DNA of 64,000 nucleotides from Dryas octopetala (Eukaryota > Streptophyta > Magnoliopsida > Rosales > Rosaceae). Made by a program: the position numbers and the translations under genes. Shown in pieces: positions 52,204-64,000 of this stretch. The notes under the pieces are model-generated. The model was given only the letters and a program-made list of their open reading frames with translations, ran no database searches and was not told where the DNA came from. Position 1 is the stretch's first letter; every line of letters begins with the position of its first letter. The stretch is from the NCBI GenBank assembly GCA_963921425.1, contig OY992836.1:17687614-17751613 (forward strand). Direction: 5' to 3'.

Positions 52204-53439
52204 CTAGATACCGTTTATGTGTCTCAGAACCTATATATGGATTAGGCTTCAGCTACTTTAGAACGATTTTGACACTGATTCTAATTACTACTTCTCGATC
52301 ACCAATTACGTACCAGCTAAATGGGTAATTAAAGTAATCTAGCTCTTGCTTGCCCTTAGAGCAAGAAAAGAAGATCAGGTTCTACAACAGTAATAAATTA
52401 ATTTTAGGTTGTTTGAGAGTTGGGTATTAATTAAGGATAATGCTTTTTAGCTCAACACAGTAAAAAAATTGATAAAAGAGTTGGCAAAATAGAATTGACC
52501 CAAATTAAAAATAGGTGAGACTGGGGTACATATCATATTCACTTTTATCCAATTTGCATGGATCGAGTCTTTAATTTGCCTAGCTAGTGGAAATTTATGC
52601 TATATTGACCAGTCACAGTCATCCTTATTGAGAAGTTTCTTGCTGACAACATGATTGGAATATTGAAATTAATTAAGCAATTATATATTTATTCAAAGAT
52701 TTGAAGCTTGGCTATAAATATATGGATCTGATATATTATATATATGAGTAGACTCTGACTCGATTTACTTGGTCTTAACCATCGTCCCAATTAAGCATTA
52801 ATTAGAAGCTTCTTCTTTTTGTTCTCTCCCAGCTGGTCATTTGGTGCAGATCGATAGTGCCAATTTTGAGGTAAATTAAGCCCATCAGCTGCCAAGTGAT
52901 CATTTCCTAGAATTGAAGCACCACCCATATAGAATTAATTTTAAAGAGAAACATAATAATGTATATATAATATATTAAGAAAGGGGACAGTGAGTTGAGC
53001 AAAGCTGTCCCAAACATGACCAAATCGTTTCAAAGTTCAAATCTCACGAATTCACACACTAAGAAAAATTAAGGAAATTTGAAGTTAAGAATGTGGAAGA
53101 AAACTCGTGGGTCTGGCTGGTCTCTGGAACAGCTGTTGAAACAAACACTGTACAGTAGTTTTGTCAACAATATGTATATTTCACAATTCACATGATAATG
53201 TATACATTCTTCCACAAAATCCAAAGTAGTCCTCTCCATAATGCGTTGTCCAAACCATGGCAAGTGACTACTTCCAAATCCATGCATGCATGCTTTCTTG
53301 TTGCTTCTGGTTTTCAATATCTTAAAAACATAAAACCCAAAGCTAAAAAAATTGATATGTACACCCCAACCTAAATTCTCTTTCAATTCTCATTTCTTTC
53401 CTAGCTAGGTTGTTTGGGTCACAAGAAGAGAAGAAAATT
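51944..53439. other. Intergenic region
   Basis: AT-rich with a 38-base TA run at 52165-52202. No gene is supported on either strand. Confidence 0.4.
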
Positions 53440-54010
53440 GAATAAGAATTCGGGTTGGGGTTGGGGTGTATTTATCAATTTTTCAATATTGAGATTTTGA
53501 TTTCTAGGTCAGTTTGAGGTTGTGTGATGGATTGAGAGACTTTAAACATGTTTCTAGTAGCCTAAGAAATTGATTTAAGGTACCATGTTGAATTCAAAGA
53601 AAATTGAAGTTGGAAGAAATTTCAAAAATCTGGAAATTTTCTTAAAAAATGGGACAGTTTCGAATACCCTACTTTGTGATCATTTATCTCGAGTTTTATA
53701 GCTTCGTTTTAAATGCTTTTCATATGGTTGCAAAGAGGAGATTCATAACTTCAAAACTAGTATAAAATTGCTAAGTTTGGCAGAGATTTGATAGGTTAAA
53801 AGTTGGGCAAAAATTGAAAAGAAAAATTAGAAAACAAGGGATATAATGGACCATTTTGCCCCTTACTTAATGTCTGTTTATGATATTTTGAGGAAATTGA
53901 CCAAAATGGCAAACATCAGAAAGTTCGTAGATCATAATGCAAAAAAAAACAAATTCGTGGACCAAACCAAAACAAAGTGAACAATAAGTAGACCAAATTA
54001 GTAATTTCCT
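53440..54010. repeat. Unclassified interspersed repeat, possibly LTR-derived
   Basis: The texture (for example GGGACAGTTTCGAATACCC and GGACCATTTTGCCCCTTAC) is like the LTR or untranslated parts of plant Ty3-type retrotransposons as I remember them. No terminal repeats, primer site or coding region can be seen, so it is at most a broken fossil piece. The family is not certain. Confidence 0.25.
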
Positions 54011-54479
54011 CTTAATATAAAAATTAGATGTCAAAACTTAATTGAATCATGATGATTAATCTTAATTTCATTATTTAAATTTTTGAAAGGGCAACATTTA
54101 GATTTCGTATAAGGGTATACACAACATATATAGTTAGTAATATACGAGATGAAAAAAATACATAAGTGTATTATTCGAACTATTTGCTTTAATTTAGGTG
54201 AAAATTTTGGCTATATATAATATTATTTTTTATGTTTTAAATTTAAAAATTTAAAAATTTAATATTTTTCAAAAGTATGCAAATAATATGTGAAAAATAC
54301 GTTAGAATACAAAAATAATATGTGTTTAGTATCGGATGATACATGTAATATTTTATTTGGATTGAAAAGTACGTGTATTTTTTTAAAAATAAGAAAAACG
54401 GAAGTTTTTTTTTTAAAGTAAATGATTATAAAGCCCAAAATTGGGCTTTCACTACTTTTAAGACCCAGGTCTTTTTTTG

Positions 54480-55267
54480 GTATTTGAAAGAAGCCCAATT
54501 TATACCAACCCGGTCCTCACTTCCGTCTCCGTCATTCTCTTTCCGTCTCCTAGCTTCTTTTCTCTCCGTCTATCTCCATCTCGATCCTTCTCTTTCTCTG
54601 TCTGCAAGCTTTGCCGCTGCTCCCTTCTTCGGCGACTCACCATTGTTGCCGTCTTTGATCGAACAATCGTTGCCCCTGCTTGGATCGATCTCGGTGCCTT
54701 TCTTCGGCAAACCACCACGAAGATGATCTTCTCTTCGCTTTGAGAAAGAGGTAGCAGAAGCCGCAGCTCCAGATCGACCTCCTTCCTCACTCCCCACCTC
54801 ATAAGTATGTCTCTCTCTTCCTATCTCTATATCTCTTTTCTCTCTCAGCTTAGCTTGGAAACATGGCCTACGCTACCACTGAATTGGGGTTTCTGTTTTG
54901 GGACTTCAATTTCAGGTTTAGGACTCCAATTTCAAATTTTGACACTCCAATTTCAGATTTTGGGGTTTCTCTCTCCACTGATTGGTTTGTATGCCAAGCA
55001 ATGAAAGTAATGGATTATTAAATGATGTTGAAGAATTGAGTTTCTAAAAGGTAGAACGTGGCATTAGCTTCTGTACTTGTAGTTTGTGTAACTACTTATC
55101 TATAGTATCAATTTGTGTAACTACTTGTATATTAGTGTTTCATTATCATTATTGAGTAATTCATTGTTTGTGTTTCAATGGCAGGGGAGGTTTTTTTCTC
55201 TTGACTTTTCCTTGACTAGAATGTTGTGGTCATGCCTATGTTTGTTTAGGTGGCAATACAAGTAGGA
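54480..55267 (+). other. CT-rich leader-like sequence upstream of the RSS3-like fragment
   Basis: From 54515 to 54830 the plus strand is strongly CT-rich with mixed GC blocks, like a plant 5' UTR, followed by T-rich intron-like sequence. It may be the old leader and first intron of the RSS3-like gene at 55401. No coding frame of its own is credible. It ends in the first of two 156-bp direct repeats. Confidence 0.4.
55112..55267 (+). repeat. 156-bp direct repeat, copy 1
   Basis: It runs from TTTGTGTAACTACTTGTATA to AGTAGGA and is repeated at 55843-55998 with the same length and about ten differences. Between the copies lies the RSS3-like gene fragment. Confidence 0.9.
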
Positions 55268-55400
55268 TAGGTAGAGATATATATAGAGATTGGAAGATCC
55301 ATCAGGAGAGAAATTAAAGATTGAGATCAGGAAGCTTAATTGGCTAAACATATATTTGTAGTAAGTAAGAAAGTAGCTAGTGTGAGTGAGTAGCAGTGTG

Positions 55401-55752
55401 ATGGAAGAAGAGCAGCTGAGCCCAATAGCAGTGAGTCATCTGCTTCAACACACCCTCAGAAGCTTGTGCATTCATGACAACTCTCAGTGGATTTATGCAG
55501 TCTTTTGGAGGATCCTCCCTAGGAACTACCCACCACCCAAGTAAGGAATTTCTCATCACAAATTAATGAATCAACCAAAAGTCATGAAATTAAACTACTT
55601 TATTTTCCAAAACAAAAATGGGTTCATAATTTCGTTTCTTGTTTTTCTTCCAATGAAATTAATTTTGGTTTTTAACATATGTATATAATATTGTAACAGA
55701 TGGGAAGGTCATGGAGTTTATGACAGGTCCAAAGGGAACAGAAGAACTGGTG
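55401..55752 (+). pseudogene. 5' fragment of an RSS3-like gene (bHLH-MYC N-terminal domain)
   Basis: Two exon-like pieces are visible. The first (55401-55540) starts with ATG and reads MEEEQLSPIAVSHLLQHTLR and later QWIYAVFWRILPRNYPPPK. A GT-AG intron follows, then 55700-55752 reads WEGHGVYDRSKGNRR. This matches the N-terminus of RSS3 / 'WNK-related' proteins, whose next residues should be NWILVWEDGFCNF. Here the frame slips by one base after GNRR, a stop follows, and the rest of the gene is absent. RSS3 acts with bHLH and JAZ proteins in jasmonate and root-growth control (rice, family knowledge). I take this as a truncated gene copy. It could still be transcribed. Confidence 0.75.
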
Positions 55753-55842
55753 ACTAATATATCGATTTTGTTATTAATTAGTGTACGTAATTGTGGTATA
55801 TATATAACTATATATATATACACGGGTGGTGCAGGATATTGG

Positions 55843-55998
55843 TTTGTGTAACTACTTGTATATTAGTGTTTCATTATCATTATTGAGTAATTCATTGTTT
55901 GTGTTTCAATGGTAGGGGAGGTTTGTTTCTCTTGACTTTTTTTTTACTAGAATTCTGGTGTCATGCCTATATTTGTTTAGGTGGCAATTCAAGTAGGA
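55843..55998 (+). repeat. 156-bp direct repeat, copy 2
   Basis: Second copy of the repeat at 55112-55267. It follows the RSS3-like fragment by about 90 bases. Confidence 0.9.
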
Positions 55999-56091
55999 AT
56001 CAAAGATGTACTACTGGAAATTTTATATATTGTTCAAATCATTTGTAGTTATGTCGTGCATCTTAGTTATGTTAGTAGAATATGTCATATT

Positions 56092-56971
56092 TATTTTATA
56101 GCCAATATGTAAGTGGAGTTGCGATTGTTACTGCTTGTCAGTAGCAATATGTAAGTGGGTTATACAGTAATGTGATTGTTATTTAAAATGTTATTTTATA
56201 GCCAATATGTAAGTGGAGTTACGATTGTTACTGTTTGTCAGTAGCAATATGTAAGTGGGGTTACGATTGACTTTTCCTTAAAAATGTTTGTTGATGCTTA
56301 GTTGCTGCGTTAAAAAGTTGTGTTTGTAGACATAATTTTGAGTGGATGAATTGCAGGTAACATTGGACAATATCTGATTATTACTTCCAGGCAGTAGCAA
56401 TAGGTGATTGTTAGCAATACCTGATTGCCACTGGCAGGTAGTAGCAATTCCTAATTGTCATTGCCAGGTAGTAGCAATTCTTAATTGTCATTGCCAGGCA
56501 ATAGCAATAGGTGATTGTTATTGCCAGACAGTAGCAATATGTTATTGCCAGACAGTAGCAATATGTGATTGTTATTAGCAGTAGGTGATTATTACTGTCA
56601 GGCAGTGGCAATATGTGATTATTACTGTCAGACAATAGCAATAGGTGATTGTTACTATGATAGTAACAATTATATTTATTATTAAAACACAAAAGATTAC
56701 TGTGTGACAGTAGCAATCAAGTGATTGTTACTCTCTGAATTTTGTAATTTTCTATGGTTTGAATTTTGGTGATTGTTATTGTATGACGATAACAAGATAT
56801 ATTAGTTATCTTCAACATGTGATTGTTACTGTAAGACAGTATCAATTTCTGATTGTTACTGTCAGACAGTAGCAATAAGTGATTGTTATTATCAAACAAT
56901 GATAATACTTGATTGCCACTGCCCGGCAGTAGCAATAGATGATTGTTACTATTCGATAGTAACAATTATAT
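56092..56971. repeat. Hairpin minisatellite, units of about 30 bp
   Basis: The array opens with a duplicated block of about 70 bp (56092-56160 and 56189-56260). From 56361 on there are about fifteen units close to GTGATTGTTACTGTCAGACA followed by GTAGCAATA. Most units are themselves inverted repeats (ATTGcTACTGtC / GaCAGTAGCAAT), so each can fold. Changes in one arm are often matched in the other, for example CCACTGG with variants. Open frames read through the array on the minus strand only because stops are rare in the unit. Confidence 0.85.
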
Positions 56972-57164
56972 TTACTATTAAAACGTAAAAGATTATGGAT
57001 GCCTCATCTTGATTTTTTGTATTTTATATTGGTTATTATTTAACATATTTTATGACATGAAAATACATAAATTATTATTTGTTTTTTTTGGGTAGTTTAT
57101 GTACCAATTGGTACTGAAATGGAAAAAAAAAAAAAAAAGGGAAAAATGGCATTTTAAAAACACT

Positions 57165-57245
57165 GTAGCGCTCTACAGTAACGACGTTACTGTAGCACCG
57201 ATTTTTTAAAAAGTGGGCCGCTACAGTATTTTACTGTAGCGCTTG
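57165..57245. repeat. Cluster of three CTACAGT hairpins
   Basis: ACTGTAGCGCTCTACAGT, CTACAGTAACG with CGTTACTGTAG, and CGCTACAGTA with TACTGTAGCG follow each other within 80 bases. Each is a near-perfect inverted repeat. AAAAACACTGTAGCGCT ends of this sort are common in plant non-autonomous elements, but I cannot find the partner end. Confidence 0.65.
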
Positions 57246-57505
57246 GGCCGGATGAATAATGAATTTTAAAAAATGGACTTTAAAAAAAAAAACCTTTTTT
57301 TTTTAAATATATACATACATACGTACACGTATTATATTTGAAACTAACTATGACACAACTTAGTGGGGGAAAATTCATAAAAATTTAAAAAATTACTAAA
57401 TATATTATTAATCAATATTAAACCAAGCACTTCAAACTATTCAAGATTACAATGGGGGCACAACTACCCAACTAGTTTAAATCTGCCCTGCTAATTAATT
57501 AATTA

Positions 57506-61201
<3,696 letters not shown>

Positions 61202-61669
61202 TTTTGTTTTTCTACAAGCTAGTAAAGGAATTGAAGGAGAGGTTGGTGAGAGGAGAGGGAAAGAGAGTTGTATATATATAGGTAATTAAAATGGATTATA
61301 ATAAATAGGAATAAAGAAATTAATGTTGGATTGCAGAGGAGCATTGGCTGGCGTTAAATATTAACGTCGTTCTATGGCCGGCCAAATTGTGTATGCTTTT
61401 TACAAATGTACGCAAGAAGAAGAGTACGTACTACTTCAGTTGAGTTGAGATATACAGTAATTAATTTGCTGCATCCTTCTTTTCCAGAGTTACGCAATTG
61501 GATAAGACTTTGAACTAATTTACCTTCGAATAATTAATTGGTTGTAACGCGCTCTTAATTACTTAATTGTGTTATATAATTAGATTTTCACACATTGCTG
61601 AATCTGTAAAGTATCACAATTATTAATTCTTTTACAAGCCACATAGCCAGTATATATGCAGAGGACTTT

Positions 61670-61700
<31 letters not shown>

Positions 61701-61745
61701 ATGATGCTTACATCGATCGATCATGCATGAATTTTCATCATTATG
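61202..61745. other. CKX2-like promoter region
   Basis: Upstream of the minus-strand CKX2-like gene. The first 70 bases hold GA-rich leader and a TATATATATA stretch at 61271-61280 that could serve as TATA box. The remainder is AT-rich with nothing else recognised. Confidence 0.4.
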
Positions 61746-62669
61746 TATATGTGCAGTGCCGGCCCTGTATATGTGCAGTGCCGGCCCTGAAGTGTGCACC
61801 GAGTGCGACCACCTAGGGCCCACTTTTAAGGGAGGCACACAAATTTATATATTATGTATATATTAATATATATATATATTAAAAAAAAATAGTTGTTAGG
61901 TTTATTTATAATGTCTTCGCTGCAATTAGGCCTTTTTATTTATTGTGTCAAAGTTGTTATCTAGTTTCTTTTTTTGAACTTAGGGCCCCCTTTGTACAAA
62001 AAAAAAAAAAAAACTAGGCCGTTCTAAGATATAAAATTTGAGTTATGCAACCTATTTTTTATTGATTATTAGTTGAAAGCCACCTTTTTATTTCTTTTTA
62101 TTTCCTTAATTTATGTTTGGTCAACTTGCTTCATTTTTTCTTTGGTTTCTCACGTGAATCACAAGAGAAGCAAGCCAACATCCTAATCTGCATGGCAGTG
62201 GGTCTTTTTTGTCCTTAGGTTTACACCTCTTTTTTTTTTTTTTTCATCAAAAGTACATGCCTTCTTTCTGGAAAGTTGGATTCAAAGAGCATGTTTGCTT
62301 TGAATTGGCAAAGACGGATCTTTGCCTCTCCATATAGTCTTGTGGAAAACTGGTTTTTTTTTTTTTTTTTTGTTCTCTACAAGCTCTTTCAATCTGAAAG
62401 AAATTAGAGAGTTCTCATTGAGGCAATAAGTTAATTAATGTTTGAGTATGTGTTTTTCTTTTTTAATTTTTCTCTTATATTTCTATAAATTATTTTTTTT
62501 TTCAATTATTTTTTGACGTTCAACCAAAAATTTCTTAATTGATTACTTGATGTGATCGAAAATTTTCTAATTAATTTCTTGTCAATTGTGAATTGTTTTG
62601 CAAAAAATTTTATTAGGGGCCCAATTTAGATTTCGCTGTTGAGCCTTCCAAAAGTCAGGGCTGGCCCTA
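61746..62669. mobile_element. hAT-like non-autonomous element with duplicated left end
   Basis: The left terminus CAGTGCCGGCCCTGA (61776-61790) pairs with the right terminus TCAGGGCTGGCCCTA (62655-62669), 12 of 15 positions. These resemble known plant hAT ends. The interior holds GGGCCC patches near both ends and is otherwise AT-rich and non-coding. The left end is doubled: TATATGTG plus CAGTGCCGGCCCTG occurs twice in a row (61746-61767 and 61768-61789). No matching 8-bp duplication is seen at the right end. Confidence 0.5.
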
Positions 62670-62899
62670 CGTGTTTGCAGCCCTCAGGGGATCGGACATG
62701 TCATGTTCCTCCTCCTACACGTACATACTTTCTTTATATAACCTTCCCACTTCAAGTTACTTGCTATTTCTGTTTTGTTCCGTACTAATACGTACCCCAT
62801 TAAATATCTCTTGTGACATTGTCCATTGTAGGTATGGTTTTATACGTTCCAATTATGAAAAATGTCGATCTTCATGCATAAACAACTTCACAATATTGT

Positions 62900-63225
62900 C
62901 TTCTAATAAATTTTAAAAGAATTCGAAATTCCATAGAAATTTATGTGTATCTAGTTTAGAATTTTAAAGATTTTATAGATATCTAGATGTATTCAATTCA
63001 GAATTATAAAAATTTTATAGAAATCAAGGTGTATTCAATTCGGAATTTTAAAGCTTTTATAGCAATCCTAGTGTATTAAAAAAATCATTGATTTTAAAGG
63101 ATTTTATTAAGTGATGAATTTTGATGGATTTTATGAAAAATCAATAACAATCTATAAAATTCATGAAATTTGTAAGAGTATAACTCTTTAAAAATTCTTT
63201 TAAATCTCAATTGAATACACCTTCT
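62900..63225. repeat. Repeat with direct and inverted GGTGTATTCAATT motifs
   Basis: Three direct units of about 43 bp (from 62943, 62988 and 63030) run GTGTATTCAATTCRGAATTT to TTTTATAGAAATC. Near the right end the motif recurs inverted (TCAATTGAATACACCTT, 63208-63224). This is likely a MITE with inverted ends and internal repeats. Confidence 0.6.
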
Positions 63226-63533
63226 AATGCATTTGAAAAACAAACTAATCTCTTGATCACCCGCTCAACTTATGAAGCTCCAACAAGTAAGAGAGCACAA
63301 ATGTTCGGATTGTTTGGTGTTTTTACATTTTGATATATAATTTAGTTAGAGGAAATTGAAAGAGACACAGAATACCGATTGGTAGCGTAGGAGGGAACAA
63401 AAAGTTACCCTTAATTTTTTAATTAAAATCATACTTTCATGCTTTTTTTTGGTTGGATGAAGCTTTGGGAGTTTGGACCAAGGGTTTAAATTTCGAAGTT
63501 TTCGGCGAAATTTCGCCGAAAATTTCGTTTTTT
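63226..63533. other. Sequence before the assembly gap, with a 24-bp palindrome
   Basis: No gene. A perfect palindrome at 63499-63522, with half-site TTTTCGGCGAAA, stands 11 bases before the gap. GAAATTTCG pieces continue up to the gap, as in a short tandem repeat. Confidence 0.6.
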
Positions 63534-63733
63534 NNNNNNNNNNNNNNNNNNNNNNNNNNNNNNNNNNNNNNNNNNNNNNNNNNNNNNNNNNNNNNNNNNN
63601 NNNNNNNNNNNNNNNNNNNNNNNNNNNNNNNNNNNNNNNNNNNNNNNNNNNNNNNNNNNNNNNNNNNNNNNNNNNNNNNNNNNNNNNNNNNNNNNNNNNN
63701 NNNNNNNNNNNNNNNNNNNNNNNNNNNNNNNNN
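63534..63733. other. Assembly gap of 200 N
   Basis: Exactly 200 unknown bases, probably a fixed-size placeholder. Sequence after it (63734-64000) shows no gene that I can support. Confidence 0.95.
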
Positions 63734-64000
63734 TGGACTGACGAAGAATATCATTGAGCCTTTAAAATAGAAACCCACCTTCTCGTGATGCCCAATACCC
63801 AAGAAGGCAAGAACCCATAACTGGCCGAAACAAACCCAAATTTTATCTATGCTTCCCTGGGTCGATGGTGGGAAAGTTGATATATGTTCATGTTTCTCAA
63901 CTTCTCTTCTTAGCTATTGCATGTTTGTCATGACTATGACAATGTTTGACAAGCAAATTGAGGCTGGCAAAGACAACCACTTCTATTAGGTGTATAAATC

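Noticed and set aside
54373-54802. Overlapping frames of 75-117 codons on both strands
   Set aside because: CT-rich low-complexity sequence with no family; better explained as an old 5' leader.
56411-56965. Leu/Asn/Ser-rich repeat proteins on the minus strand
   Set aside because: Direct read-through of the hairpin minisatellite; no start context, no splice signals and no family.
63437-63802. Frames of 94-121 codons across the N gap
   Set aside because: Most of each frame is unknown sequence, so they have no evidential value.

Overview
The window is eudicot plant nuclear DNA. It is AT-rich and full of microsatellites and small transposon relics. Its genes are split by many short GT-AG introns, and the proteins belong to plant families. 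A rosid, perhaps of the rose family, is my impression only and is not proven by the sequence. I rebuilt exon chains by hand; in every complete gene the exon lengths sum to an open reading frame.

Layout. Positions 2-94 hold the 3' end of an unidentified gene on the + strand. 1612-3262 (-) is a heat stress transcription factor, HSFA9 type. 5980-9018 (+) is nucleosome assembly protein NAP1. 10294-14516 (+) is an organellar RecA recombinase. 18063-21280 (-) is transcription factor bHLH041. 23981-32094 (+) is a tandem array of three alpha/beta hydrolase genes. 32980-37148 (-) is a three-CRM-domain organelle intron-splicing factor, CFM3 type. 40165-43069 (-) and 57506-61201 (-) are two cytokinin dehydrogenase genes. 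About 14 kb of repeat-rich DNA separates them, with no intact gene that I can support. It holds MITE-like and MULE-like elements, a hairpin minisatellite, and a fragment of an RSS3-like gene between two 156-bp direct repeats. After 61.2 kb come more repeats and a 200-N gap.

How the genes fit together. They are mostly single, independently transcribed genes, so no operon-like logic applies. Two relations stand out. First, the order NAP1, RecA, bHLH041, CKX matches (from memory) two Arabidopsis segments that each keep part of it: At2g19480-19500 and At5g56950-56970. The two CKX genes here look like the CKX2-type and CKX3-type members, so the window may show the older, unsorted arrangement. Second, the three hydrolases are recent tandem copies including their flanks, and the first copy has drifted most.

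I found no sign of a wholly new biological system. The best candidates for something not yet described are the hairpin minisatellite at 56.1-57.0 kb with related hairpins at 49.3-49.6 kb, and the repeat-flanked RSS3-like fragment at 55.1-56.0 kb.
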